DNA of 64,000 nt, taken from assembly GCF_018613535.1 (NCBI RefSeq), contig NZ_JAGGQB010000009.1:24001-88000 (forward strand). The letters run 5' to 3'. The notes under the pieces were generated by a model. It was not told the origin of the DNA. It did no database searches and saw only the letters and a program-made list of their open reading frames with translations. Positions 30,679 through 40,835 of the stretch are shown piece by piece. This DNA comes from Bacillus sp. ISL-51. GTDB taxonomy: Bacteria; Bacillota; Bacilli; Bacillales; Bacillaceae. Numbering within the stretch: position 1 is the stretch's first letter; each line of letters opens with the position of its first letter. The position numbers and the translations under genes were made by a program.

Positions 30679-31656
30679 TTAAGACTGTGCTTCAATGAGC
30701 CTGACGATTTCATCCGCAGCCGGCATCGCTTCCGAGGAGCTGTGCTTGCTGACGACAATTGACGCGGAGGCGCTCCCGTATTTTAATGCCGTTTCAATGT
30801 CTTTTCCGCTGACAAGCCCGTAAATGAAGGCTGAGGCATAGGAATCACCAGCGCCGAATGTTTTCAATACTTTTGTTTTGTAGGCTTTTGCCCGGAAGAC
30901 CTCTCCTGATTTGCTGTATGCGTATGACCCGTCAACACCGTGCTTGATGACGACAAGGTCAGCGGAGTGTGCAAATAAATGTTGAACGGTTTCGTCGTTA
31001 CTGCCGCCGGGGCGGTGTTCCATCACGTCAAATTCATCACGCGTGCCGATGACGATGTCGGATTGTTCCGCAACCAATGTATAGTACACGGCGGTTTCTT
31101 CTGCCGACTGCCATGTATACGGACGGTAGTCGAGTTCAAAAACGACTTTTACGCTATGCTTTTTCGCGATGTTTACCGCTTTGAGGACGGCTTCGCGTGA
31201 AGGGCTTTTCGCAAGCGCCGTACCTGATACGAGAAGCATCTTCGCGTTTGCAACGTACTCCTCACTGACTTCAGACGGTTCAAGATACAAGTCCGCCACG
31301 TCATCTCTGTACATCAGAATGCTGCACTCTTCAGGGCTGAGTATTTCAGTAAAGGCAAGACCCGCTTTGTGTCCGTTTCTGTCAATGACCATCTGGGACG
31401 TATCGACACCCTTATCCTTCATATACGACTCTATGAATCTGCCGTGCTGATCGTCCGGAATTTTACCGATAAAACCCGCTTTTAAGCCGAGCTTTGCGCT
31501 GCCGATCGCAATATTCGCCGGAGAGCCCCCGACATATTTAGAAAACGTCATCGTTTCTTCCATCGGCCGATTGTATTCCGCCGCGTTCAAGTCAATACAC
31601 GCGCGTCCGATCGCGACAATATCAAACTCTTTTTCTTCATTAAACGTATACTCCAT
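30679..31656 (-). CDS. iolC: 5-dehydro-2-deoxygluconokinase
   Basis: PfkB-family kinase phosphorylating 5-keto-2-deoxygluconate, which makes DKGP, the inducer that releases IolR. It has 325 residues; the signature KYVGGSPANIAIG and the catalytic KTFGAGDSYASAF (GAGD anion hole) are intact. ATG at 31656 (MEYTFNEEKEFD) is used as in B. subtilis, leaving 23 bases to iolB. Confidence 0.95.
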   Translation of the reverse strand: MEYTFNEEKEFDIVAIGRACIDLNAAEYNRPMEETMTFSKYVGGSPANIAIGSAKLGLKAGFIGKIPDDQHGRFIESYMKDKGVDTSQMVIDRNGHKAGLAFTEILSPEECSILMYRDDVADLYLEPSEVSEEYVANAKMLLVSGTALAKSPSREAVLKAVNIAKKHSVKVVFELDYRPYTWQSAEETAVYYTLVAEQSDIVIGTRDEFDVMEHRPGGSNDETVQHLFAHSADLVVIKHGVDGSYAYSKSGEVFRAKAYKTKVLKTFGAGDSYASAFIYGLVSGKDIETALKYGSASASIVVSKHSSSEAMPAADEIVRLIEAQS

Positions 31657-31679
31657 CGTAAACTGCCACTCCTCACTTG

Positions 31680-32495
31680 TTAGCGTTCCAGAATCCATTC
31701 GTGGGCGGGATCATTATGAAACTTCCATTTCCGTGTCGGTCCCGCCATTACATTTAAGTAGTAAGATGTATATCCGTCAGGAACACCAACCGGGTGATAG
31801 CCCGCCGGCACAATGACAACGTTTTCATTTTCTGCAGTCATCGTCTCATCAATAGAGCGGTCGTCCGTGTATACGCGCTGGAATACAAAGCCTTGCGGCG
31901 GGTCCATTTCATGATAATAGGTTTCTTCTAAAAAGGATTCAGCAGGCAGATTGTCTTTGTCATGTTTATGAGGCGGATAGCTCGACCAGTTGCCGCTGTC
32001 CGTATAGACTTCAACAACCAGCAGGCTGTTCGCCGACGGGTCTGAATCGGGGAGAATGTTATGAACCGTACGTTTATTCGCCAGCTTTCCGCGGTGCTCC
32101 ACGCCATTATCCTCAGCTTTAATCAGCTTTGTCGGGAGCTGCCGCTCAGACGGAGAATAGCAAAGCGCGACCCGTGCCTGACTGACCGCTGTCACTTCAA
32201 AGGATTGATCGTTTGATACATAGACGCTGTCCGTCGGTTTTCTTTCAAATACGCTCTCGCGGGTGCCGATGCTTTCAAATGTCTGATCATGGTCCGTTAC
32301 CGTGATTTTGCCTGTCACTGCAACGATACAGCACTCCATCTTTTTCAATTCTTCTGTATAGCGGGAGCCCGGTGCGAGATCCACGACTTTAAACCCGGCA
32401 TATTCGAGGTCTGAATTAGCTGAAGTGACGTCATGGATGATCTTCACGCCTTGTGAAAGCTCATCCGCCTGCGGTTTCCGCAACAAATGACTCAT
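31680..32495 (-). CDS. iolB: 5-deoxy-glucuronate isomerase
   Basis: Cupin-type isomerase converting 5-deoxyglucuronate to 5-keto-2-deoxygluconate. The 271 residues match B. subtilis IolB. The C-terminal cupin shows the metal-binding YPPHKHD and ETYYHEMDP with a later PAGYHPV. It is the second gene after iolA. Confidence 0.95.
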   Translation of the reverse strand: MSHLLRKPQADELSQGVKIIHDVTSANSDLEYAGFKVVDLAPGSRYTEELKKMECCIVAVTGKITVTDHDQTFESIGTRESVFERKPTDSVYVSNDQSFEVTAVSQARVALCYSPSERQLPTKLIKAEDNGVEHRGKLANKRTVHNILPDSDPSANSLLVVEVYTDSGNWSSYPPHKHDKDNLPAESFLEETYYHEMDPPQGFVFQRVYTDDRSIDETMTAENENVVIVPAGYHPVGVPDGYTSYYLNVMAGPTRKWKFHNDPAHEWILER

Positions 32496-32527
32496 GATTA
32501 TTCCTCCTCTTTATTGTAAAGAATGAG

Positions 32528-32557
32528 CCGGACGGCAGCGGTTCGCAAGCCGTCCGG
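32528..32557 (-). other. Intercistronic hairpin between iolA and iolB
   Basis: Perfect 9-bp stem CCGGACGGC/GCCGTCCGG with a 12-base loop and no T run. It could set differential stability of the iolA message (inference). Confidence 0.5.
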
Positions 32558-32570
32558 GATGGCTGTCATA

Positions 32571-34034
32571 TTAGCTGAAGTCCGGAGACGGGTATCTTGC
32601 CGTCACGACTTTTTTACGTGTATAGAAATCAACGCTGTCTTTTCCGTTTGCGTGCAATGTTCCGAAGAAGGAAGACTTCCAGCCGGAGAATGGGAAGAAA
32701 GCCATCGGCGCAGGCACACCGAGGTTGATGCCGAGCATTCCCGCATCGATATTCTCACGGAAGTAGCGGATCGCGTTCGCATTTGAAGTAAACAGGCACG
32801 CGCCGTTGGCAAATTCAGACTGATTTGCGATATCGACCGCTTCTTTTAAGTTCTTCACGCGGATGACGGACAATACAGGCGCGAAAATTTCGTCTTTCCA
32901 GATTGTCATATCCGTTGTGACGTTATCAAAAATCGTCGGGCCGACAAAATAGCCTTCTTCCGATACGTTTTCACGGCCGTCACAAAGGAGTCTTGCCCCT
33001 TCCTCAATCCCTTTTTCGATATAGCCGAGCGTGCGTTTTTTGTTGTCCTCGCGAATGACGGGGCCTAAGAATACGCCGTCATCCAATCCGTTTCCGATTT
33101 TGATGTCTGCGGCCTTTTCCTGCAATTTCGCCATAAACTCATCAGCAATTCCCTCTTCAACCGTCACAACCGCACAAGCCATGCAGCGCTCTCCTGCTGA
33201 ACCGAATGCAGCGCCGATAATGTTTGTGACCGTATCCTCAAGGTGGGCGTCATTTAAAACGATCGTATGGTTTTTCGCGCCCGTTAATGCCTGAACGCGT
33301 TTTAAGTTTTCGCTTCCTTTTTTGAACACGTACTCGCCGACCGGTTTTGAACCGACGAATGAGATGGCTTTAATCTCAGGATGCTCAAGAACGCCGTTTA
33401 CGACGTCATGCGCTCCGTGTACGACATTGAATACGCCTTTCGGCAGCCCGGCTTGTTCAAACAGCTCGACCAGCTTTTCCGTTAACAGCGGGGTGCGCTC
33501 AGACGGCTTCAGTATGAAGGTGTTTCCTAATGAAATCGCCATCGGGAACATCCAGCAAGGAACCATCATCGGGAAGTTGAACGGCGCGATTCCGCCGACC
33601 ACTCCGATCGGGTAGCGATAGTTCGCCGCTTCTACATCCGTCGCGATGGAAGCAAGTGAGTCGCCCATCATGAGCGATGGCGCTCCCGCTGCGAATTCGA
33701 CGTTTTCAATCCCGCGGCCCACTTCGCCCAGTGCTTCTGTCGTATTTTTTCCGTTTTCCAATGTAATCAGGCGGGCAAGCTCTTCTTTGTTTTGCTGAAG
33801 AAGCTGCTGATAGTTAAATAGAATTCTCGCGCGGCGCGGCACCGCCGTCTTTGACCATGTTTTAAACGCTTCAGCCGCTGATTGGACGGCATAATCAACA
33901 TCTTCTTGCGTAGAAATCGGAACCCGGCACATCACTTCTTTTGTAGCCGGATTGACAACGTCTTCATATTGATCTGTTTTACTTTCAACCCATTCACCAT
34001 TGATGTAGTTTTTAAGTTTTCTGATCTCTGCCAT
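32571..34034 (-). CDS. iolA: Methylmalonate/malonate-semialdehyde dehydrogenase
   Basis: Final step of the pathway: CoA-dependent oxidation of malonic semialdehyde to acetyl-CoA and CO2. The 487-residue ALDH has cofactor motif [23 protein letters not shown] and the catalytic cysteine in [15 protein letters not shown] at 34034 ([15 protein letters not shown]) follows AAGGAGG. It is the first gene of iolABCDEFGHIJ. Confidence 0.96.
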   Translation of the reverse strand: MAEIRKLKNYINGEWVESKTDQYEDVVNPATKEVMCRVPISTQEDVDYAVQSAAEAFKTWSKTAVPRRARILFNYQQLLQQNKEELARLITLENGKNTTEALGEVGRGIENVEFAAGAPSLMMGDSLASIATDVEAANYRYPIGVVGGIAPFNFPMMVPCWMFPMAISLGNTFILKPSERTPLLTEKLVELFEQAGLPKGVFNVVHGAHDVVNGVLEHPEIKAISFVGSKPVGEYVFKKGSENLKRVQALTGAKNHTIVLNDAHLEDTVTNIIGAAFGSAGERCMACAVVTVEEGIADEFMAKLQEKAADIKIGNGLDDGVFLGPVIREDNKKRTLGYIEKGIEEGARLLCDGRENVSEEGYFVGPTIFDNVTTDMTIWKDEIFAPVLSVIRVKNLKEAVDIANQSEFANGACLFTSNANAIRYFRENIDAGMLGINLGVPAPMAFFPFSGWKSSFFGTLHANGKDSVDFYTRKKVVTARYPSPDFS

Positions 34035-34123
34035 TCTTATTGCCTCCTTAAATAGTAAACATCCTGTATACAGCTGGATCATAATGGATGAATATATTCA
34101 TGATTTACATACAAAAGACATGA

Positions 34124-34137
34124 ATTAAACGCTTACA
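34124..34137. promoter_or_regulatory. Candidate cre site for CcpA upstream of iolA
   Basis: Minus strand TGTAAGCGTTTAAT matches the cre consensus except at the last two positions. It lies between the iol promoter and iolA, in the leader. Catabolite repression of iol is known in B. subtilis. Confidence 0.5.
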
Positions 34138-34205
34138 AATGCTAAAATGATGGTAATTCATAAAATTTGATCATTTGCTGAAAACAGCAAACGGTTACAT
34201 CTTTC

Positions 34206-34247
34206 ACTTTTGATTTCACAGGGTACTTTTTGGTCATTTCTTGGTTA
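34206..34247. promoter_or_regulatory. IolR operator, tandem direct 11-mers
   Basis: On the minus strand two contiguous 11-mers, TAACCAAGAAA (34237–34247) and TGACCAAAAAG (34226–34236), each fit the IolR repeat consensus WRAYCAADARD as I recall it. A third full match, AAATCAAAAGT, lies at 34206–34216. The pair begins just after the -10 box, so bound IolR would block initiation. Confidence 0.8.
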
Positions 34248-34248
34248 C

Positions 34249-34277
34249 ATTGTAAGCCCATCACACCTTCAAGTCAA
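34249..34277 (-). promoter_or_regulatory. Sigma-A promoter of the iolABCDEFGHIJ operon
   Basis: Minus strand: -35 TTGACT (34272–34277), 17-base spacer, -10 TACAAT (34249–34254). A leader of about 200 bases follows, carrying the operators and cre. Confidence 0.85.
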
Positions 34278-34403
34278 TCTAAAAAATCAAAATTTTTTCA
34301 TTATTTTTATAATACTTTTTTCGGATGAAAAAATAAGGTATTGTATAACGGTAATTTAACCATACAAAATGGCACATCGGTTTTATCATTTGTTAAGTAA
34401 CTA

Positions 34404-34433
34404 TTGATTAACTCTTGGTATTTATTATATATT
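34404..34433 (+). promoter_or_regulatory. Candidate promoter of iolR-iolS
   Basis: -35 TTGATT (34404–34409) with -10 TATATT (34428–34433) at an 18-base spacing, about 37 bases before iolR. The surrounding sequence is very AT-rich, so other registers are possible. Confidence 0.4.
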
Positions 34434-34469
34434 TTAATTACTTTAAGAATTCTAGAAGGGGTTTTTTTT

Positions 34470-35225
34470 ATGAAACTGATGCGGATACAGGAGATGGAAG
34501 AATACATCTTAAAAAACGGTGCTGCTTCATTAGATGAATTATGCGAGGTATTCAATGTCTCTAAAAACACGGTCAGGCGCGATATTAACAAGCTTGCGGA
34601 AAAAGGGGTTATTAAAAAAGTATACGGCGGCGTCACATCGGCTGAAAAATCGGTGCTTGTCCCTTATGAAAACCGCACCATTCAAAACCAGGACGAGAAA
34701 ATTAAAATTGCCCATTATGCTTCCCGGTTTATCGAAGATCACGATCTTGTTTTTATTGACTCCGGCACAACGACCAAATCCATTTTGGAGACGCTGGACC
34801 CCAATAAAAATGTGACCGTACTGACAAACAGCCTGGATATCATTAATTCCGCTTCATCCCTGAAAAATATCAATCTGATCATCATCGGCAATAACTACAA
34901 ACGGAAGACACGGTCCTTTGTCGGCATTGATGATCCAAACACACTTAATAAATACAATATTAACAAGGCATTCATGTCCGCTACCGGAACAACGATCACC
35001 CACGGCCTGACGAATTCCGACTTACTGGAATACGAGGTCAAAAAGAAAATTTCCGAAAAGGCGAACGAAGTGTATTTGCTCGCGGACCATTCCAAATTCG
35101 GCAAATCAACGCTTTTAACCTATGCGCCTTTCGAGAGGCTGCACTGCATCGTAACGTCTCAGCCGCTAGATGAAGAATATACGAAGTATTGCAAAGAGCA
35201 TCAAATCGACATTCACTTGGCATAG
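34470..35225 (+). CDS. iolR: Inositol catabolism repressor (DeoR family)
   Basis: A 251-residue DeoR-type repressor of the iol operon and of iolRS. The N-terminal HTH ([23 protein letters not shown], cut here at about residues 18–40) is followed by the DeoRC sensor domain with [12 protein letters not shown] and [15 protein letters not shown] at 34470 follows AGAAGGGG. It is divergent from iolA and followed by iolS. Confidence 0.96.
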   Translation: MKLMRIQEMEEYILKNGAASLDELCEVFNVSKNTVRRDINKLAEKGVIKKVYGGVTSAEKSVLVPYENRTIQNQDEKIKIAHYASRFIEDHDLVFIDSGTTTKSILETLDPNKNVTVLTNSLDIINSASSLKNINLIIIGNNYKRKTRSFVGIDDPNTLNKYNINKAFMSATGTTITHGLTNSDLLEYEVKKKISEKANEVYLLADHSKFGKSTLLTYAPFERLHCIVTSQPLDEEYTKYCKEHQIDIHLA

Positions 35226-35304
35226 CGTTATAGTTAATAGAGAATGCTGCCATCTTTTGCCGGCAGTCTCAATAGATACCTACTTTCTACCAGGAGGCGA
35301 AATC

Positions 35305-36237
35305 ATGAGTAAAGCAACAATCGGCAAATCAGACTTACAAGTTTTTCCGATCGGTTTAGGCACAAATGCGGTCGGAGGGCACAACCTCTATCCGAATTTG
35401 AATGAAGAGACGGGAAAAGAATTAGTCCGGGAAGCCATCAAAAGCGGCGTTACTTTATTAGATACCGCCTATATTTACGGCGTGGGCCGTTCTGAAGAAT
35501 TAATCGGCGAAGTCCTGAAAGAATTTAATCGCGAAGATGTCATCATCGCGACTAAAGCGGCGCACAGAAAAGAAGGCGATGACTTTGTGTTTGATAACTC
35601 ACCGGCCTTTTTGAAACAATCGGCGGAAGACAGCCTGAAACGACTGCAAACCGACTACATTGATTTATTTTACATCCATTTCCCGGATGACCATACACCG
35701 AAAGATGAAGCCGTTCAGGCTTTGCATGAATTGAAAAAAGAAGGAAAAATCCGCGCGATCGGCGTCTCCAATTTCTCTCTGGAGCAGCTGAAGGAAGCGA
35801 ACAAAGACGGCTACGTTGATGTGATTCAAGGCGAATACAATCTGTTGAACCGGGAGGCGGAAAACACGTTCTTCCCTTATACAACAGAAAACAATATCTC
35901 ATTTATCCCGTACTTCCCGCTCGTATCCGGTCTGTTAGCCGGCAAATACGACGAAAACACAACCTTCCCAGAAGGCGATCTGCGTAATGAACAAGAGCAT
36001 TTCCAAGGGGCGCAGTTTAAAGAAAACATAAAAAAAGTCAATCAGCTCAAACCGATTGCCGAAAAGCACAATGCCGACACTGCACACATTGTTCTTGCGT
36101 GGTATTTGGCAAGACCAGAAATCGACATCTTAATTCCGGGCGCCAAACGCGCGGAGCAATTAAAAGATAATATCAAAGCAGCGTCCATCAAGCTTTCTGA
36201 AGAAGACATCACGTTTATCGACAAGCTGTTTTCATAA
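35305..36237 (+). CDS. iolS: Aldo-keto reductase
   Basis: A 310-residue AKR11-type NADPH-dependent reductase. The tetrad is visible: [14 protein letters not shown] (Asp, Tyr), IATKAAH (Lys) and [12 protein letters not shown] (His). ATG at 35305 follows AGGAGG; the frame upstream overlaps iolR and is rejected. It is co-transcribed with iolR but dispensable for inositol use in B. subtilis; the natural substrate is unknown. Confidence 0.94.
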   Translation: MSKATIGKSDLQVFPIGLGTNAVGGHNLYPNLNEETGKELVREAIKSGVTLLDTAYIYGVGRSEELIGEVLKEFNREDVIIATKAAHRKEGDDFVFDNSPAFLKQSAEDSLKRLQTDYIDLFYIHFPDDHTPKDEAVQALHELKKEGKIRAIGVSNFSLEQLKEANKDGYVDVIQGEYNLLNREAENTFFPYTTENNISFIPYFPLVSGLLAGKYDENTTFPEGDLRNEQEHFQGAQFKENIKKVNQLKPIAEKHNADTAHIVLAWYLARPEIDILIPGAKRAEQLKDNIKAASIKLSEEDITFIDKLFS

Positions 36238-36246
36238 GAAAAAAGA

Positions 36247-36279
36247 AACACGCCTCCCTCAGGAAGGCGTGTTTTTTAT
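36247..36279 (+). terminator. Terminator after iolS
   Basis: A 9-bp stem AACACGCCT/AGGCGTGTT followed by TTTTTT. Confidence 0.85.
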
Positions 36280-36305
36280 GTTTATCTTTTTTTTCACAAG
36301 GGAAT
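36280..36305 (+). promoter_or_regulatory. SigB-type promoter of csbC
   Basis: -35 GTTTAT (36280–36285), 14 bases, -10 GGGAAT (36300–36305). This is one mismatch each from the SigB consensus GTTTAA/GGGTAT. It agrees with csbC being a general-stress gene in B. subtilis. Confidence 0.75.
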
Positions 36306-36360
36306 GAAATAGTTATCTTACTACACATTCATGCGTTCCAGAAGATGAGGAGGATCATCT

Positions 36361-37749
36361 GTGAAGAAAAACACAAAAAAATACATGATTTACTTTTTTG
36401 GAGCATTAGGAGGTTTGCTTTACGGTTATGACACCGGCGTGATCTCCGGCGCTTTGCTTTTTATTAACAATGATATTCCTTTAACCACTTTGACAGAAGG
36501 AATGGTCGTCAGCATGCTGCTTCTCGGTGCGATTTTCGGCTCTGCACTAAGCGGAACCTGCTCGGATCGATGGGGCCGGAGAAAGGTCGTATTCGTCCTT
36601 TCACTTATTTTTATTTTCGGAGCGCTTGCTTGCGCAGCTTCACAAACCGTCACCATGCTGATCATATCCAGGGTCATTCTCGGATTGGCAGTCGGCGGCT
36701 CTACGGCGCTTGTCCCCGTTTATCTTTCTGAAATGGCGCCGACGAAAGTACGCGGAACGCTTGGCACACTGAATAATTTAATGATTGTGACCGGTATTTT
36801 ACTTGCATATATTGTGAATTATATTTTTACACCATTTGAGGCGTGGCGCTGGATGGTCGGACTGGCAGCAGTTCCGGCAGCGCTTTTATTAATCGGGATT
36901 GCGTTTATGCCGGAATCTCCGAGATGGCTTGTCAAACGCGGCCGTGAAGAAGAAGCCAAAAAAGTCATGGAAACGACGCATGACAAAGAAGATATTGAAA
37001 TCGAACTGGCAGAAATGAAGCAAGGGGAAGCCGAGAAACAAGAATCAACGCTCGGCTTGCTGAAAGCAAAATGGATTCGCCCTATGCTTTTAATCGGGAT
37101 CGGACTGGCTGTCTTCCAGCAGGCTGTCGGCATTAATACGGTGATCTACTATGCACCGACGATCTTTACAAAGGCCGGCCTCGGCACATCGGCGTCAGTG
37201 CTCGGTACGATGGGCATCGGCGTCCTCAACGTCATCATGTGTATCACCGCCATGATCTTAATTGACCGTGTCGGCAGAAAAAAACTTCTGATGTGGGGAA
37301 GCGTCGGAATTACCTTGAGTCTGGCGTCATTATCAGCCATTCTCCTTTTGGCCGGCTTATCATCATCAACGGCTTGGCTGACCGTCTTATTTCTCGGAAT
37401 CTATATCGTGTTTTACCAGGCGACATGGGGGCCCGTCGTATGGGTTCTGATGCCGGAGCTGTTCCCGTCCAAAGCACGCGGAGCCGCAACGGGATTCACG
37501 ACATTGATTCTGTCGGCAACCAACCTGATCGTATCGTTAGTGTTCCCGCTTATGCTCAGTGCGATGGGCATCGGCTGGGTCTTCGGCATTTTTTCAGTCA
37601 TCTGTCTCACTTCCTTCTTCTTCGCCGCCTATATCGTCCCTGAGACGAAAGGCAGAAGCTTAGAAGAAATTGAGTCCCATCTGAAAAAGCGGTTCACATT
37701 AAAGAAGGACAGCAAACAAAACCGCATCCTTAAACAGCGGACGCTGTAA
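36361..37749 (+). CDS. csbC: Sugar transporter of the MFS family
   Basis: A 462-residue, 12-helix sugar porter with family motifs GLLYGYDTGVISGAL, DRWGRRKV, PESPRWLVKRG, QQAVGINTVIYYAP and PETKGRSLEE. The GTG start follows GAGGAGG. It is paralogous to inositol/xylose transporters, is driven by SigB in B. subtilis, and its physiological sugar is not certain. It is followed by a shared terminator with htpG. Confidence 0.93.
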   Translation: MKKNTKKYMIYFFGALGGLLYGYDTGVISGALLFINNDIPLTTLTEGMVVSMLLLGAIFGSALSGTCSDRWGRRKVVFVLSLIFIFGALACAASQTVTMLIISRVILGLAVGGSTALVPVYLSEMAPTKVRGTLGTLNNLMIVTGILLAYIVNYIFTPFEAWRWMVGLAAVPAALLLIGIAFMPESPRWLVKRGREEEAKKVMETTHDKEDIEIELAEMKQGEAEKQESTLGLLKAKWIRPMLLIGIGLAVFQQAVGINTVIYYAPTIFTKAGLGTSASVLGTMGIGVLNVIMCITAMILIDRVGRKKLLMWGSVGITLSLASLSAILLLAGLSSSTAWLTVLFLGIYIVFYQATWGPVVWVLMPELFPSKARGAATGFTTLILSATNLIVSLVFPLMLSAMGIGWVFGIFSVICLTSFFFAAYIVPETKGRSLEEIESHLKKRFTLKKDSKQNRILKQRTL

Positions 37750-37755
37750 AAGAAA

Positions 37756-37792
37756 AAGGAATCGTCTCCTGACTGAGACGATTCCTTTTTTT
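37756..37792. terminator. Bidirectional terminator between csbC and htpG
   Basis: A 13-bp stem AAGGAATCGTCTC/GAGACGATTCCTT with a T run on the plus strand and A/T symmetry allowing use from both sides. Confidence 0.85.
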
Positions 37793-37795
37793 GCG

Positions 37796-39681
37796 TCATA
37801 CCATGACTTTGCAGATGTCATTCGTAAACTCTACCGGATCATGGATCGGCAGCCCTTCGATCAGCAGCGCTTGATTGTACAGAAGGTTTGTATATAATGC
37901 GAGTTTTTCTTTGTCTTGTTCATGAGCATTTTTCAGCGTTTCGAATACTTCGTGATTCGGGTTGATTTCCAGCACTTTTTCCGCTTTGACCTGCTGGCTG
38001 TCAGGCATGGCGTTTAATACTTTCTCCATTTCAATGGTCACTTCACCGTCTGTGGCTAAGCAGACCGGATGTGATTTCAGCCGTTTGGAGGCTCTGACGT
38101 TTTTGACCTTATCCGCAAGAATCTCCTTCATGTTTTCAAAAAGATCTTTATGCTCGTTTACTTCGGCCTCTGTCTGCTTTTCATCCTCATCCGGGTCAAT
38201 GCCCAAGTCTGCGCTTGAAACGGACTTGAATTCTTTTTCTTCGTAGCTTGTCAGCATTTTGATCGCGAATTCATCAATATCCTCAGTGAAATATAAAATT
38301 TCATAGCCTTTGTCGGCCACCATTTCAGTTTGCGGCAGCTTTTCAATTCGCTCGTACGAGTCACCGGACGCGTAATAAATGTATTTTTGATCCTCAGGCA
38401 TTCTGGACACATATTCATCCAGTGTAACGAGTTTTTTCTCTGTAGAGGAATAGAATAACAGCAAATCTTTCAATACGTCTTTATTTGCGCCGAAATCATT
38501 GTAGACGCCGAACTTCAGCTGTCTGCCGAAGGATTCATAGAAAGATTCATATGTTTCTCTGTTGTTTTTCAGCAGGCTTTTCAGCTCGCCCTTGATTTTT
38601 TTATTGATGTTTTTCGCAATCAGCTTCAGCTGGCGGTCGTGCTGCAGCATTTCTCTGGAAATGTTTAAAGACAGATCCTCAGAATCAACCATTCCCTTTA
38701 CAAAGCTGAAATGGTCAGGAAGCAGGTCGGCGCATTTGTTCATGATCAGCACGCCGTTGGAATACAGCTCCAAGCCCTTTTCAAATTCCTTCGAATAGTA
38801 GTCAAACGGCATGTTTTCCGGAATAAATAAAATAGAGTTGTAGCGCACCGCTCCGTCCGCACTGATATGGACATGGGTAAGCGGCTTATCAAATCCGTAA
38901 TGCTTCTCGGCATAAAATGCTTCGTAATCTTCATCCGTCAGCTCGCTTTTATTTTTTCTCCAGATCGGCACCATGCTGTTGACCGTCTGCTCTTCCAGCA
39001 CCTCTTCAAACTCGTTGTCACTGTCTTCTTTCGGTTTGTTGACCGTCTCTTCCATTTTGATCGGGTAGCGGATAAAGTCCGAGTACTTCTTGATGATTGA
39101 TTTAATACGGTAGTTATCTAAAAACTCATCATAGCTTTCATCTTCTGTGTTTTCTTTTATTTTCAAGGTGATTTCCGTACCGACGGTTTCCTTGTCACAA
39201 GGCTCGATCGTGTAGCCGGCCGCGCCTTCAGACGCCCATACATACGCCTCGCCTCGTCACTGCCGAGCGCCTTACTTTTCACCGTGACCTTATCAGCCAC
39301 CATAAACGCCGCATAGAATCCGACGCCGAACTGGCCGATAATATCATGCCCATCCTTGATGTCATTTTCTTTTTTGAAAGCGAGAGAGCCGCTTTTCGCA
39401 ATCGTTCCGAGATGCTGCTCAAGCTCATCCTTCGTCATTCCGATTCCGGTATCTGTAACAGTGAGCGTTCTTGCATCCTTGTCCGCCGTCACTTTTATGT
39501 AGTAATTGTCTTGATCAAAGGTTAACGAATCATCCGTTAAGGCTTTGTAGTAGATTTTGTCGATGGCATCGCTCGCGTTGGAAATCAACTCGCGGAGAAA
39601 AATTTCCTTCTGCGTGTAAATGGAGTTAATCATCATGTCTAGCAAGCGTTTGGATTCTGCTTTGAACTTTTTCTTTCGCAC
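37796..39681 (-). pseudogene. htpG: HSP90 chaperone htpG, frameshifted by a 5-bp duplication
   Basis: Two open frames (39163–39681, 172 residues; 37796–39166, 456 residues) together make one HtpG of the expected length near 625. The first holds the GHKL ATP site ([30 protein letters not shown]), then goes out of frame after KALGSDEA. Removing one of two tandem GCCTC units (39246–39255, plus strand) restores the reading [20 protein letters not shown] into the second frame. The rest of the gene looks intact, so the lesion is recent, a slippage variant, or a sequencing error. The start is GTG at 39681 with AAAGGAGAG. Confidence 0.9.
39246..39255. repeat. Tandem GCCTC duplication causing the htpG frameshift
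   Basis: The 5-mer is present twice in a row where a single copy keeps the HtpG frame. Confidence 0.9.
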
Positions 39682-39948
39682 TTGAGATCTCTCCTTTGAT
39701 TCATGCTTTTATGTTATGTAAACTCTTTTCAGCATCTATTTACCATATTCAAAGAGATCTGTCAATCTATTAGAATATGATATTCAGCTGAGTATTTCAT
39801 ATAATTAATTTAACATAAAAAACAATAATTGGATCATATTTTTCAAAAACCGATGATGCAAAAGTCCGCCATCGCGGTTTCGATATTCCGAATTATGTTT
39901 ACTCCTTCACATATCGGGAAAGTTCCCAATAAAAAAGGAGAGTGCGGC

Positions 39949-40770
39949 ATGGGAAGATTAACAAACAAAACCGCTGTTATCACAGGGGCCGCGACTGGAA
40001 TTGGGCAAGCAACGGCAGAGGTCTTTGCCAATGAAGGCGCGCGTGTGGTCTGCGGCGACATCAATGAAAGTGACATGAAAGAAACCGTCAATAGCATCAG
40101 AAAAAACGGCGGAGAAGCAGAAGCCTTTCACCTTGATGTCTCAGATGAAGAAAATGTGAAGTCATTTGCAGACAAAATCAAAAATATGTACGGAACGATT
40201 GATATTCTCTTTAACAACGCCGGAATCGATCAGGAGGGCGGAAAGGTCCATGAATATCCGGTTGAGCTGTTTGACCGGATCATTGCCGTCGATCTTCGCG
40301 GCACGTTTCTTTGCAGCAAGTACCTGATTCCGCTCATGCTCGAAAAAGGAGGCTCAATCATCAACACCTCCTCCATGTCCGGCCAGGCCGCAGACCTTGA
40401 CCGCTCCGGCTATAACGCCGCAAAAGGCGGCATTACGAACCTGACAAAAGCGATGGCCATTGATTATGCCAGAAGCGGAATCCGCGTCAATTCCATATCG
40501 CCGGGCACAATTGAAACACCGCTGATTGACAAATTGGCAGGTACAAAAGAAGAAGAAATGGGAGCCAAGTTCCGGGAAGCCAACAAATGGATCACACCTC
40601 TCGGCCGGCTCGGGAAACCGGAGGAAATGGCGGCCGTAGCTCTCTTCCTCGCCTCAGACGACAGCTCTTACGTCACAGGCGAAGACATCACCGCTGACGG
40701 CGGCATTATGGCTTACACATGGCCAGGGAAGATGCTGATTGATAAGAAGTGGAAGGAAGAGACGGAGTAA
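39949..40770 (+). CDS. yxbG: Short-chain dehydrogenase/reductase
   Basis: A 273-residue classical SDR with cofactor motif TGAATGIGQA, the NNAG motif and the catalytic Ser/Tyr/Lys in INTSSMSGQ and YNAAKGG. ATG at 39949 follows AAAAAGGAG; the open frame upstream to 39829 has no ribosome site. Length and start agree with B. subtilis YxbG. The substrate is unknown. Confidence 0.92.
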   Translation: MGRLTNKTAVITGAATGIGQATAEVFANEGARVVCGDINESDMKETVNSIRKNGGEAEAFHLDVSDEENVKSFADKIKNMYGTIDILFNNAGIDQEGGKVHEYPVELFDRIIAVDLRGTFLCSKYLIPLMLEKGGSIINTSSMSGQAADLDRSGYNAAKGGITNLTKAMAIDYARSGIRVNSISPGTIETPLIDKLAGTKEEEMGAKFREANKWITPLGRLGKPEEMAAVALFLASDDSSYVTGEDITADGGIMAYTWPGKMLIDKKWKEETE

Positions 40771-40778
40771 TGGAGAGT

Positions 40779-40818
40779 AAAAAAACAGCCAGTGTGCAGC
40801 CAAAAAACACACTGGCTG
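40779..40818 (-). terminator. Terminator of desK-desR
   Basis: An 11-bp stem CAGCCAGTGTG/CACACTGGCTG. On the minus strand it is followed by TTTTTT. Confidence 0.8.
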
Positions 40819-40835
40819 AACAAACTGAGGGCCGG

